From assembly GCA_013076295.1 (NCBI GenBank), contig RQOL01000729.1, positions 186,001 to 250,000 on the forward strand: a DNA stretch of 64,000 nucleotides. Reading direction: 5' to 3'. This document shows positions 1 through 11,609 of this stretch, piece by piece (position 1 is the stretch's first letter; each line of letters opens with the position of its first letter). Source of the DNA: Sanderia malayensis. Lineage: Eukaryota; Cnidaria; Scyphozoa; Semaeostomeae; Pelagiidae. The notes below the pieces were generated by a model. The model did not search any database, was not told the DNA's origin, and saw only the letters and a list, made by a program, of their open reading frames with translations. Made by a program: the position numbers and the translations under genes.

Positions 1-2340
1 GCAATTTTTTGAAAACGATCGAAATATCAATTTGAAGGAGTCTAATTATACTAATTAGGACATTCTGATCACTTTGAGACAATTCCCAGCTCGCTAGCAC
101 AAGTATTTCAAAAGTTGAACATTTGCGATAGCTAACCCCAACTATATTACACTATGTATCAGCCATTTACTTAGGGTTAGGGTATCAATTTTTTGAAAAC
201 GATCGAAATATCAATTTGAAGGAGTCTAATTATACTAATTAGGACATTCTGATCACTTTGAGACAATTTCCAGCTCGCTAGCACAAGTATTTCAAAAGTT
301 GAAAATTTGCGATAGCTAACCCCAACTATATTACACTATCAGCCATTTACTTAGGGTTAGGGTATCAATTTTTTGAAAACGATCGAAATATCAATTTGAA
401 GGAGTCTAATTATACTAATTAGGACATTCTGATCACTTTGAGACAATTTCCAGCTCGCTAGCACAAGTATTTCAAAAGTTGAAAATTTGCGATAGCTAAC
501 CCCAACTATAGCTATTACACTATGTATCAGCCATTTACTTAGGGTTAGGGTATCAATTTTTTGAAAACGATCGAAATATCAATTAAAGGAGTCTAATTAT
601 ACTAATTAGCACATTCTGATCACTTTGAGACAATTTCCAGCTCGCTAGCACAAGTATTTCAAAAGTTGAAAATTTGCGATAGCTAACCCCAACTATATTA
701 CACTATGTATCAGCCATTTACTTAGGGTTAGGGTAGCAATTTTTTGAAAACGATCGAAATATCAATTTGAAGGAGTCTAATTATACTAATTAGGACATTC
801 TGATCACTTTGAGACAATTTCCAGCTCGCTAGCACAAGTATTTCAAAAGTTGAAAATTTGCTATAGCTAACCCCAACTATAGCTATTACACTATGTATCA
901 GCCATTTACTTAGAGTTAGGGTATCAATTTTTTGAAAACGATCGAAATATCAATTTGAAGGAGTCTAATTATACTAATTAGCACATTCTGATCACTTTGA
1001 GACAATTTCCAGCTCACTAGCACAAGTATTTCAAAAGTTGAAAATTTGCGATAGCTAACCCCAAATATATTACACTATGTATCAGCCATTTATTTAGGGT
1101 TAGGGTATCAATTTTTTGAAAACCATCGAAATATCAATTTGAAGGAGTCTAATTATACTAATTAGGACATTCTGATCACTTTGAGACAATTTCCAGCTCA
1201 CTAGCAGAAGTATTTCAAAAGTTGAAAATTTGCGATATCTAACCCCAACTATATTACACTATGTATCAGCCATTTACTTAGGGTTAGGGTAGCAATTTTT
1301 TGAAAACGATCGAAATATCAATTTGAAGGAGTCTAATTATACTAATTAGGACATTCTGATCACTTTGAGACAATTTCCAGCTCGCTAGCACAAGTATTTT
1401 AAAAGTTGAAAATTCGCGATAGCTAACCCCAACTATATTACACTATGTATCAGCCATTTACTTAGGGTTACGGTATCATTTTTTTGAAAATGATCAAAAT
1501 ATCACTTTCAAGGAGTCTAATTATACTAATTAGGACTTTCTGATCACTTTGAGACAATTCCCAGCTCGCTAGCACAAGTATTTCAAAAGTTGAAAATTTG
1601 CGATAGCTAACCCCAACTATATTACACTATGTATCAGCCATTTACTTAGGGTTAGGGTATCAATTTTTTGAAAACGATCGAAATATCAATTTGAAGGAGT
1701 CTAATTATACTAATTAGGACATTCTGATCACTTTGAGACAATTTCCAGCTCGCTAGCACAAGTATTTCAAAAGTTGAAAATTTGCGATAGCTAACCCCAA
1801 CTATATTACACTATCAGCCATTTACTTAGGGTTAGGGTATCAATTTTTTGAAAACGATCGAAATATCAATTTGAAGGAGTCTAATTATACTAATTAGGAC
1901 ATTCTGATCACTTTGAGACAATTTCCAGCTCGCTAGCACAAGTATTTCAAAAGTTGAAAATTTGCGATAGCTAACCCCAACTATATTACACTATGTATCA
2001 GCCATTTACTTAGGGTTAGGGTATCAATTTTTTGAAAACGATCGAAATATCAATTTGAAGGAGTCTAATTATACTAATTAGGACATTCTGATCACTTTGA
2101 GACAATTTCCAGCTCGCTAGCACAAGTATTTTAAAAGTTGAAAATTCGCGATAGCTAACCCCAACACACCAACTATATTCCACTATGTAGCTATCAGCCC
2201 TTTACTTAGGGTTACGGTTTCAATTTTTTGAATATGATGGAAATATCACTTTATTGGAGTCCAATCATACTAATGAGGACAGTCTGATCATTTTGAGACA
2301 TTTTCCAGTTCGCTAGCTCAAATATTTAAATTGTTGATAA
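1..2340. repeat. 184-bp satellite array (array A), inside a GRWD1 intron
   Basis: About 12-13 head-to-tail copies of an AT-rich monomer. The landmark TTAGGGTTAG recurs at about 171, 351, 539, 722, 910, 1094, 1278, 1462, 1646, 1826, 2010 and 2206, giving spacings of 180-196 bp, most often 184. Each copy contains a 7-bp-arm palindrome (CTAATTA TAC TAATTAG), a CGATCG, and a doubled telomere-like hexamer; the last copies have decayed. Shared private variants eight monomers apart (for example AATTCCCAGC near 81 and 1556) show block duplication. No coding exon is visible in the array. The next exon, at 2364, starts mid-protein after an acceptor, so the array is intronic. The left end lies outside the window. 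Confidence 0.97.
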
Positions 2341-2363
2341 TTCTTTTTAATTTTTTTCTTCAG

Positions 2364-4695
2364 GCCCAGACTGGTGCCCCGTGTTTATCTTTTGACATCA
2401 TTCGAGATGAGCTTGGGCAGATAAGAACAGATGTATGATTTCAAATATTTTGCTTGATTTATTTGTTCTCTTGTTCGTGTTTCAGTCCAATGTTTATTCT
2501 ATCATTAATTGATTCCAGTATCCAATGACGTCATATATGGTAGCAGGAACTCAAGCTGAGAGAGCTCACAGTAATTCCATTTTGATCATTAAAATGTCTG
2601 AACTCACAAAAATGGATGACGATAGTAAGTTATGAATTTTTCTAATCGAATTTTCGCATGCAGTCTCCGACATTAAAAAGCATTTCGTATATATTTGATT
2701 GAGTTGAACCTTTTGCGTTGCTAATAGCAATAGTTTGATGGATAACTCTTTTGTTAATTTGAAGGTGATGATGATGATGATGATGATGATGGATATATTG
2801 AGGATGAAGCTGACGGGCCTGAAATGAGAACTGCTTCGATACGACAAATTGGTGGAACCAATCGACTTAGGGTTTCATTATTTCCTTTCTTTTAATAACA
2901 TCTATTATTCTGATTTTGCTATGTAGAATGTTGTATGTTTGACTTATCGACAACTTCATCATCAAGGCATCTGTGTTTTCGCAGATAGCACCACTTCCAA
3001 ATCGACACATTGTTTCAACTTGGGCTGACACTGGCAAAGTTCACATTTGGGATGTTGCAGACCAGGTTAATGCATTGGACACGCCAGGAAGTTCCAAAAA
3101 TCAACAATTTGGTGACAAAGTCAAGCCCCTGTTTACTTTCTCTGGTCATCAGGTAATTGTGGGAATTTTCAAAAATGTTAACTTGGATGGCTACGGGTTT
3201 TAAGATTTCCAATGCTGAAAAACCCACAAGGAACTTGAAAGTTTTGCACTTATGCTGATATGTTGCACTGAAAGTTTTCTAGTTTTAATTGATGACATAA
3301 ATGTATTACATTTTTATTTTAGGATGAAGGCTTCGCAATGGATTGGTCATGCGCTTCTCCTGGAAGGTAATTTGTTAAAGAAATATTTTTATAAATTTTC
3401 CTTCGAGACATGAATTTAAATTCTAAAAATATTAGCATGTGTTGCCAAGACATGCTAATATCTATAGTCCTCATCTTGAGTCCACTGAATCGAATGCTAA
3501 ATTGAATTCCAGGCTGATTGTGTTGTGGTGTGGTCCATGTTTTACAGGTTTGCTACTGGCTCATGCAATCGAAATATTCATCTCTGGCAAATCAGGGACG
3601 ACGGCAGCTTTCATGTTGACCAGCGGCCTTATAATGCGCATGATCAGTCAGTTGAAGATATACAATGGAGTCCCAGCGAAAGCAACGTGAGTAAAGCAAC
3701 TGGCCAGCAAAAGGCATATACGTTGTAACTTTGCATTCCCTGACCAATACCATACGATGTATTGGTGTGCATCAATGAAATCATGAATGCAACGACTTTG
3801 TAATTGAATTTGATTGCGTTTCAGGTCTTTAGCTCCTGCTCCGCTGATCAGACAATAAGAATTTGGGATGCAAGGGCTGTCGGGAACAAGGCCTGTATGA
3901 TCACGTGTAAAGCACATGATGCTGATGTTAATGTTATCTCTTGGAACAGGTACGAGGCTAGGCTTACATTTTTATTCAGCCACTGGATACGAAGCTGATT
4001 TAAAGTCCTATGTTACTGCATGTACTGAGTGATATTATCCAATGCATTCTTTTGTTTATACAAGAAACGAGCCATTTATCGTATCCGGTGGAGATGATGG
4101 TGTCATAAAGGTTTGGGATTTGCGACAGATTCAGAAGTAAGTGTTTTATTTTTGTAGTGTAGGACTATAGGTAGTGTAGTAAGTGAAGTAAGTATTCATC
4201 TAACCCTCTACCATTTTGAAGTAGCTTGGATGATAATGACGATGAATTATTTTATCATTGAACAGAGGTGTTGCAGTTGCTACTTTCAAACATCACACCT
4301 CACCAATTACATCAGTTGAATGGCATCCAATTGACAGTACTGTATTTGCTGCATCTGGTGCTGATGATCAATTGACGTTATGGGATCTTGCTGTTGAACG
4401 GGACGATAACGATGACTCAAAAGGAAAGTTAAAGGATCTTCCACCGCAACTCCTCTTTATTCATATGGTAATTTATGCTGATTTCGTTATCATAACTTAG
4501 TGATCCTATGAATACATTAGATTATGATGTAATATATTGTAATAAATTATGGTGAATTTGGTTTTCATTTAATAATCTACTTCTACCTAGGGTCAAAAAG
4601 ATATAAAAGAACTTCATTGGCATAAGCAACTATCTGGTGTAATACTAAGTACTGCAGCAAGTGGATTCAACATTTTCAAAACCATTAGCGTGTAA
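2364..4695 (+). CDS. GRWD1: GRWD1-like glutamate-rich WD-repeat protein, 5' partial
   Basis: Exons 2364-2432, 2519-2624, 2765-2871, 2985-3152, 3323-3366, 3548-3686, 3825-3949, 4065-4136, 4266-4467 and 4591-4695 keep one frame for 378 residues. GRWD1 (yeast Rrb1) is a nuclear histone- and ribosomal-protein-binding WD40 protein acting in 60S ribosome assembly and chromatin licensing. Family signatures seen are [12 protein letters not shown] at the first exon, a poly-Asp acidic run (from GAT repeats at 2766-2790), WD repeats with VHIWD, IRIWDAR, IKVWDLR and [11 protein letters not shown], the linker [10 protein letters not shown], and the C-terminus FKTISV. About 55-60 N-terminal residues are missing and must lie left of the satellite. 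Only GT-AG sites are needed. The 3' end shows no clear AATAAA. Confidence 0.94.
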
Positions 4696-4943
4696 TCTTT
4701 TCAATTTTTCATACATTTATTTCCATATTTTACCCTCACTTTCTATGCCCAACCTCACTCTCACGTCCAGAAACATTAGTGCTGCGAGCAAAACGAGGCT
4801 GCTAGCGCGCAAGCAGCATGCAAGTCGTTGTTGTTGTTGACTTTATTTTTACGACGTTAATTCGGTAAGTGGTCTAAAGCTACATTAATCATTAAAGGGC
4901 CTAGTTTGCTAACCTAGCTCATACTGTCATTATGAGACCGCAG

Positions 4944-6324
4944 TTAGTTTGATTCGAGTGTTTGTGTGCTCTGATTGGTCAGTTTTTCGTGACGTTCTTT
5001 CTGATACTTGATGATTGCCATTGCGAATCCGCTGACCGCTATCACTGCCATGCATGTAAATGCGCCGATTATGATTGGTGAGATTAAACTGTGACGTAGA
5101 TCATGACGACGATGATACTTTAACTGTAAGTGAATTAGAAACGAGGCCAGGTTCAGCTTGGAAATTTATAATTTTAACTCAGTTGAAAAGGTGAATGATT
5201 CTGACATACCTTTGGGTGCATGGGTTTTGTATCATTTTCTTCCAATGCTGTCATGTCAGATTTCTCGTCGACCTTTTTCAAATGTTCACTTAGTGTTTGA
5301 ATATTATCACTGACGTGTGCCTCCATGCTCTTTTTCGCGCCATTAGTTTCCCTCTCCGCAGCATCATTATTCTCCTCCGCAATTACCTTATCGTGAAGAA
5401 CCAATGACTCAGTCTGTAATATTTGCTCCATTGGACTTTGATTCGAAATTGTTACGAGAGATTCTTGTTTATTATCAGTTTGAGAATTGCTTTGTTGATC
5501 TGCTGGGATGTTACTCTTTTGTGATGCTGTTGTGTTGCTTATTACTGCCTGTTTTGTTATAATTGTTGATTTATGCTCATCATACTTCACTCCTGTCACT
5601 TCTTTTTGTGAATGCACTGCAAAAAAACATCAGAACGACACAAAAAAGCATTCAGTGATATTTCTGAAGAAAGTGTTTGCTGTGAACAGTTGAGAGTTAT
5701 AAGACTCACGTTTCGAACTTTTGGGGTCTTCAGCTGTCCTTCTGATTTGCAAAACGGTTGAATTAACTTTGTCACCAGTGGCTTTCTCTGCTTGACACTC
5801 TCCATCTTTGCATTCAAGCGAATAGCACGCTTCCCCTTGCATCCAAGCCATGTTACACGAAGCAACTTCACAACACAGTAATGCACAAACCTTATGGAAA
5901 ATCAAAACAAAATAAAGTTCATTTTCACTTATGCAAAGCTTTCTGTTCAATTACCTTTTGCCTCAAAGTTCCACTAGTTTTTTATTATCTTTCAGTTGAC
6001 TAGCACTTCTTCGTTTCATTTATTTATGGCTCGTGCTACTATCGAAGTTCATCTCCCAGTTCCACCGATATCTTCCTCTCTGTTCCATGTTTTATCCTAA
6101 AGGTATTCATACTTCATCCCCCCATGTCTTACCTTCATGTCCAGGACTTTGCCCATCATTGTTAATTTGTCGAAATTTTTTCTTACTCTTGCCACCGTAT
6201 TTGCATAAGTATTAACAGGGTAACATTGTTGCTTTTCTGCCTGCGCTTCGAACCAAACATCATCCCATTGAAACTGTTCAGCCAGGCCTGCGAGAAACGA
6301 TAAAAAAAGCAAATCACTTAACAT
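4944..6324 (-). CDS. MANSC-domain type I membrane protein
   Basis: Four exons read on the minus strand, 6324-6133, 5890-5710, 5616-5210 and 5123-4944, with matching phases, give 319 residues. A signal peptide (MLSDLLFLSFLAGLAEQ) is followed by a cysteine module with C34, C66, C70-C71, C76-N, C86-Y, C91 and C96. This is the MANSC pattern (CC-x4-CN-x-A ... CY-x3-C) seen in MANSC1, HAI-1, LRP11 and KIAA0319 relatives. A Ser/Thr/Gln/Glu-rich stalk of about 160 residues without cysteines follows. The last exon holds a transmembrane segment (LISPIIIGAFTCMAVIAVSG) and a short tail. The layout resembles vertebrate MANSC1: extracellular module, stalk, one membrane pass. Its ligand or role cannot be inferred. 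It is convergent with GRWD1. Confidence 0.75.
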
Positions 6325-7219
6325 GGTTTGGCTGTGGTGAACAGAACAACATTGAGCAAGTTGTTGTTTTTTCTATCTCGTTCGCGAGAAGGATATGCAA
6401 AATGGAGTTGCTATAAGGGAGCAGGTCTATTGTGTGCAGTGATATGTTTATTTTGTAAGTGGATGGTGAAAGAATTCGTTGATGTATACAACGATAATTA
6501 CAAGAATATTGTGTTTGGTGATATGAATAAGTTACTCTTTGCATAATGCCGTGTGTTTGGTATTGTAGGATAATCTTTTCAAATGATACTGGTGGTCTCA
6601 TAACGAGTTAGAGTAATTAAGATCAAAGATTATCTATCATAACAACAAAATACTCACATCTGTTTGGCAACACCGATGCCAAAACATGTACGAAGAAGGC
6701 CAATCGAATTAACCGTGAAATATTACAGATTGTTTTTCTATTCGATGCTATATGTTGCATTTTCGTAGGCTGTCGATGTTTGTGATAAAGGGCCTTCTCT
6801 ACTTTGTCTCGGCACGGGCACCATACGGACTCACGATTGGGAAAATAGCATGTGATACGATTCATGGTTGCGGCTACGAAAACTATCTATGTTCAATGAA
6901 TACTTGCTTAAAATCATCCGAGTTCATCTATTCGTCTAATTACGAACAAGCCCGAGTTTCACCGAGCCTGGCTGATCGCTTTTCGTTTCCTTCTCGGCTC
7001 ACATCATTTCTTCTCGCAAAACTCCCCGACCATCAAAGGTCACCCACACCCACAGCTCAGACTTCCACAAGAATACACGCCAAGTATTATAACACATAGT
7101 AATATATAATTATTGATAATGTCAGCAACAATTTTACATCTGATACAGGGCCATTGAATATACCATTACTTTAATGAATTTACCCCTCCATTTTAATTAA
7201 TTATTTGTTTGTTGAGAAT
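6325..7219. other. Intergenic, no supported gene
   Basis: Separates the start of the MANSC gene from the 3' end of the next minus-strand gene. Open frames of 70-115 codons on both strands lack family signals or convincing splice partners. Promoter and 5' UTR of the MANSC gene presumably lie near 6325-6600. Confidence 0.5.
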
Positions 7220-7846
7220 TTACTTCTTGTTCTTATTTGCTATGCTTTTAATGTTTACTTTGTTCTCTATCTCCATGCATAGATTTTGGCATTGCTGCAT
7301 TGTTTTTGACATTGCATGCCATTTTCTTTGAATTTCACCAATTTCGTTACCAATAGAATCTTGTTGGATTTTCATTTCACTTTCACCATCATCTATATCT
7401 CCAGAATTCATTGCTGTGACTCTATTGATTGAAACATCTTTACTGAATAACGCTCCCATTCTGTCGACTTCTTGAACTGCTCTTAATTTCTTCACAATTC
7501 CACGAATACGATCATTCATGGTTTCTTTCTTTGCTTCTTTCTTCTTTCCATCTTTTCTTCCTTTTCCACTGCATTTTTTCTCAAGTGCATTGCCCTTTTC
7601 TCCCTCATAATAACAATCATTTTCACCCAATTCTTCACCAGCCTCGTTTCCAGTTTCACCCATTTCTTCAGCTTGTTGCTGTAGTTCTACTTGTCGTTGA
7701 TGTTGTGCTATTTTGAGTAGCCTCGTTTTCATGGGCTTCAAGAGCCTCTGATGTTCTCCACGCTTGCCATATCGAAAATGCGCCATTGATTGTGTGATAG
7801 CAGCCAACAATAGAATCATTAGGAATGACGATTTTATTCCAACCAT
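7220..7846 (-). CDS. Secreted Lys/Glu-rich protein; possible amidated-peptide precursor
   Basis: One uninterrupted 208-residue frame starting at ATG 7846. Residues 1-22 form a good signal peptide (MVGIKSSFLMILLLAAITQSMA). Directly after the predicted cleavage comes HFRY-GKR, the arrangement expected for an amidated tetrapeptide: Gly as amide donor, then dibasic cleavage. The remainder is Gln/Glu/Lys-rich with helical, coiled-coil-like stretches and a very basic patch (GKGRKDGKKKEAKKE). It has four scattered cysteines (two near residues 85-100, two near 190) and no recognised domain. Only one candidate peptide is present, whereas many peptide precursors carry several. A simple secreted charged protein is the alternative. 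It is encoded on the same strand as the MANSC gene and has no introns. Confidence 0.6.
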   Translation of the reverse strand: MVGIKSSFLMILLLAAITQSMAHFRYGKRGEHQRLLKPMKTRLLKIAQHQRQVELQQQAEEMGETGNEAGEELGENDCYYEGEKGNALEKKCSGKGRKDGKKKEAKKETMNDRIRGIVKKLRAVQEVDRMGALFSKDVSINRVTAMNSGDIDDGESEMKIQQDSIGNEIGEIQRKWHAMSKTMQQCQNLCMEIENKVNIKSIANKNKK

Positions 7847-10240
7847 GTTGTTTGCAGCAACTGCTTACCTGCTGAAATGAATAAAATTTCAACTGACACA
7901 ATTTTTCAAACGTTGGCTCATCATATTTGCAAAGTTTGATACTTTTTGTCCATGTTGATTTGTTCCCACGACATCCCACACGTGTTAATTTTGAATTTCT
8001 TGCATTTTTCCTCAACAACGCAAAAATTATCTCAACATATTGCAGATTTCTCAATTAGCTATTCTCAAAACTCAACATATTTCTGTTTCTCTTGCTTTCC
8101 TTCACCTCGTCAAGCCGTAATGTTGCGAACACAACAACAATCTTATCACGAAATTATTTATGAGCATAGCAATTTGTGCAGTTGATGGTTATTAAGTTGG
8201 CAAGCATATGCGACACTTGTGTATTTTCACCTGTTGCCGATTCCCGTTTTATCCAATACCTGGCTGTTTTTTTTTGAACGAGAATACGGTTTCATTTCAT
8301 CGTGAATGCACCAAAACTGGTTATAGTTTGATTATGCTGACGCGATGCTTTTTGTAGGATTGTAGGTGGCTCGTTATACCTCAATTTCCATTCAAATTAT
8401 TTCACATTCATTCATTGTTGAGCTATTCGATTTTTGTCAAGGCTTCCACCGGAATGCAATTGCTATGTTCACACTGTGACTTTGGCCCATTTGGATATGG
8501 AAATATCCTTCCTTTCATATTTCCATTTGCCTACAGATTTCCCCTCAAATGAGTCAACATTTTACTTGCAAGCTTGCTATTTTAGACTCAGCTGGAAAGT
8601 TAGACAACGTGCCAACAGCGATTTCTGACGCTTTTTGCGTTTTTCTGTCAAATTATGGTCCATTTGTAGACAGAATTTCTGAGTGGTGTCTACCACTAGA
8701 AACTCCGGACATTATGAGCAGAGCTAAACTTTAACTTATGTTTATTTTTATGTTTTATGTTTATTGTTATGAATGGACAATGAACATGTTATGTGTCGAG
8801 ATTATCAACAAAAATATGATCCTAAAAAATTCTATGTAGCTGTTTGTGTTCCTCGAAAAGAAACGCAAGTTGTCCTTTTCGATTTTTCCTAGCTGTTTTA
8901 TCACTTGTTTATTCCCAAGTCAAAAGCAACGAATAACATCTTCCTTTCAGCTGTTTAAACGTCTTCAACAAAAAGGCTATTTATTTCTCAAAACTTTGAC
9001 AATTGCTATTTCAAGTTTGTTTTTCAACATTAATTCAAAATGCACAAAATGCAACGCAGGAAAGTTAAGTGAGACATTTCTACATTTTTACAAAGCAAAC
9101 ACAAATTTTTAAATAAAGAAATTACCTTTTAGCTTCGTCTGTGCTTGGTACCTTTTCGCGATTGAAGTGTTTTGACTTCTCTCTTCAGATTTTATTGCAG
9201 CTTTGCAGTGCCTGCCAGCTGCAAAGAACGATGTTTAAACAGCCAATAGAAACACTTCCAGTCTTTCCAGATGCTCATTATGGGAATCAGTTTATTTGGG
9301 GGGCTACATTCCCACAGCTTTGCAATTTAAACTCATGAATGAAAGCTAACACAAACATGAATATTATAGCAGTTGTATGTTTATATTCATCACAGCTAAT
9401 TGTGTCACTTATTCAACTTTGTTTTAATTTTGCATGTTTTTTCTGGCACTTGTGTCACGATATGAATTCATAAGATATGAAGTCAAATCATCAATTAGTT
9501 ACAACAACAAAGGCTAAATCTTGTTACCCACGGATTAGCAATGTGATTCATCAGGGAACTCTATTATATACATGCACACCCAAGGGGGTGGTAGCCAGCA
9601 GTTGTCCCCTTTCAGGTTTATGTTTTGTAGTACACGATTTTTTTTAATGTGATAGCTTTTTTTTATTCTTCTTAAACCTGGTACTGAAATTTCTTAAATT
9701 TTTGGCCATCCTTGTTTTAGCTTCCTATAAACTAGTTTTTTATTAAAAAATGCGATAGCTTGATTACTTGTGTTTCATTTTAGCCCGGTCTTGAATTTCT
9801 ATTATTATAATATCATAATTTTATTTGATAGGTAAAACCTATCGTTATTTTTGAATGAATTCATGGTGACTTGGGTGTTGCTGGCTGACCCCCTTTCAAA
9901 GTTTTTGAAATGAGTGGTCAATAAAAGATGTTTGAAATTGGATAGCAATTAGCAATTGGATAGGTGGCAAATGGGCCCATTTAAATGAACATCTGTTTCT
10001 CCGTGTCTCTTCAATATCAGTTATCTACTTTCACAATCATGTTTGCTTGGTCTTGTTTATTTCCTTTCTTCAATTAAGTAATCAGGTTTAATCGTGTTCA
10101 AGGAATATATCAGTGTAGGTGTTAGCGACATCTGGTGCCACAGCAAACATGGATTATTTTGGATACATAATTGTTGCAATACACGCTAATCATCTGTCAT
10201 GATTTATATGTCATGCTGGACTTTTTCCGTTGCTCGCCAG
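7847..10240. other. Largely unexplained stretch with one weak candidate exon
   Basis: About 2.4 kb without a recognised gene. After an acceptor-like site at about 8535, a plus-strand frame to 8734 reads ISPQMSQHFTCKLAILDSAG and onward to a stop at MSRAKL. Its composition looks protein-like, but no homologue or donor is apparent. A weak inverted repeat pairs 9580-9610 with 9866-9895 (core AGGGGGT..AGCCAGCA), perhaps an old MITE. Nothing else stands out. Confidence 0.4.
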
Positions 10241-10613
10241 CACTATTTGATGAAAGTATTAACAGACGCAACAGTTGTCCGCTCGTCATTCAAGATGTTG
10301 AAATGACTTGTTTTGTTGCCCACGTCATGGAAGAACCATTTCACTTACTTTTTGATCAACTTATCAATGTCAGGTGTTGCTTTTTGCTTTTTTAACGAAA
10401 GGTTTCTTATTTGCAAATTAAATCATCTATGTTTCAGTATTGTTTTGCTAGGTGTTAAATAGCGAAACCCTCTGTGGAGTTACGCAAGGAAGAGGAATGG
10501 CAAGATATGCCTCTTGTTGCAATCTTGCTGCAATGCTATTGTCTTTGCTATTAGATAAAGCGACAAAGACAAAAGAGATGCGTGAAGCGCTGGTTGAATT
10601 GAATTTGGTCTGA
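10241..10613 (+). CDS. Last two exons of an unidentified plus-strand gene
   Basis: Candidate exons 10241-10368 and 10452-10613 join in frame 0 and read ...MEEPFHLLFDQLIN then VLNSETLCGVTQGRG ... MREALVELNLV and a stop. The join uses CAG at 10238-10240, donor AAT|GTCAGG (weak) and acceptor GCTAG. The second exon has an Ala/Leu-rich helix (NLAAMLLSLLLDKATKTK) that looks like real protein. The alternative donor five bases further on, AG|GTGTTG, would not keep the frame. I do not recognise the family. Upstream exons, if any, would lie in 8400-10200, possibly including the frame ending at 8734. It ends 158 bp before the start of the first TIPIN-like gene on the same strand. Confidence 0.4.
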
Positions 10614-10771
10614 GCTGCATGAAAATGATAGTTTTCAACTTGAAAACTCACTGAAGTTAAAAACATCTGCATGCTGCCTCTTGGGATAAGACACATGATT
10701 ATAAATGCTCAATCAGCCATAGTGAAGAGTTACGTCTCATTAGAAAACGGTAGAATTTGAAGATAAATAGG

Positions 10772-11336
10772 ATGGAAGACAAGTTAGAAGAAATAGAAGA
10801 AGCAGGCGATGACGAACTATTTGCCAATCTACAAGTAGATGCTAATTTGGAAGTTGGAGAAAAGAAAGGAAGTGATAATGAAAGTGATCCAATTGAAGAC
10901 AATGATAAACAAACGAAGAAAATAGCTAAAAAGGCTCCATCGTTACAAGATCAACTTTTAAATCCGAAAGTTGGCGTCGAAGCACTGGCTAAAGATTTCG
11001 AAAATGTGAAATTCAAAGGAGAAGATGACAGCAGATTGGTTGATAATTTGGATTTATTGATAAGCAAATATGAAAGTTGGGCGCATAACATGTTTCCTAG
11101 GTAAAAATATAATTATGCAATCTCCATTATCAATTTCAGAACTGGTCAGAAGATCAAATTTTATAATGATGATGATAATTATTATAATTATATGCAGATA
11201 TCGTTTTGAAGATGTTGTTGAAGGTATTGAAGACTTGAGTAGCAGCAAGAAGATTAGGAGCCATGTTCTTAAAATAACTAGAAATGATAATGAAGAAAAA
11301 GATGCAAACAAAGTTGATTCAATGGATGAGGATTAA
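10772..11336 (+). CDS. TIPIN-like (Csm3/Swi3-domain) protein, short copy
   Basis: Two exons, 10772-11100 and 11198-11336, encode 155 residues. An acidic N-terminus (DDELFANLQVDANLE) precedes the Swi3 domain: VGVEALAKDFENVKFKG, KYESWAHNMFPR, then across the intron YRFEDVVEGIEDL. TIPIN pairs with TIMELESS at replication forks and supports S-phase checkpoint signalling. The domain starts with the usual LLNPK-like motif, but the protein stops soon after the Swi3 fold (IRSHVLKITRNDNEEKD). It therefore lacks the C-terminal RPA-binding region of typical 280-300-residue TIPINs, and the KGHE motif is replaced by GEDD. The single phase-2 intron (AG|A) sits inside the Arg of MFPR. A diverged, possibly specialised paralogue of the gene at 11610-12278. 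Confidence 0.8.
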
Positions 11337-11609
11337 AATGAATGGATTACTCAAAGTTCAGTGAAGATGGTGTCTTCCCTTCCTCAGGGTGTCCATATGG
11401 GTTTTGAAAACAAAACAGCTGACAAGAAAAAACAATAGTAATTGCAATCAAAAATATTTTGATAGCTTTTCTTTCTCTTTTATAAAGGTAAAAATACAAA
11501 AACAAATATATACAACGTATTATAAAACATTATAAAATCACACAGTAGAGTAAAGGAAGATAAAATCATAAATTTTGCATCAAGTTTGAGTTCATATGAA
11601 ACTAAGCAA
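11337..11609. other. Convergent intergenic spacer between the two TIPIN-like genes
   Basis: The 273-bp gap lies between the stop codons of two oppositely oriented TIPIN-like genes, so both 3' UTRs fall here and may overlap. It is AT-rich and without open frames of note. Confidence 0.6.

Noticed and set aside
1..2340. Regular repeats resembling a CRISPR array or true telomere
   Set aside because: Monomers are contiguous 184-bp units with no unique spacers, and the genome is eukaryotic. TTAGGG occurs only as a double hexamer once per unit, so it is a satellite, not a telomere end.
2566..2847. Minus-strand 93-codon frame with Ile run
   Set aside because: Antisense of the GRWD1 poly-Asp codons (GAT repeats read as ATC); no independent support.
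6752..7099. 115-codon plus-strand frame
   Set aside because: No domain, poor start context, cysteines scattered without pattern, and no splice partner.
11054..11311. Minus-strand frame with Ile/Leu runs
   Set aside because: Antisense to the TIPIN intron and exon 2; low-complexity from ATT/TAT runs.
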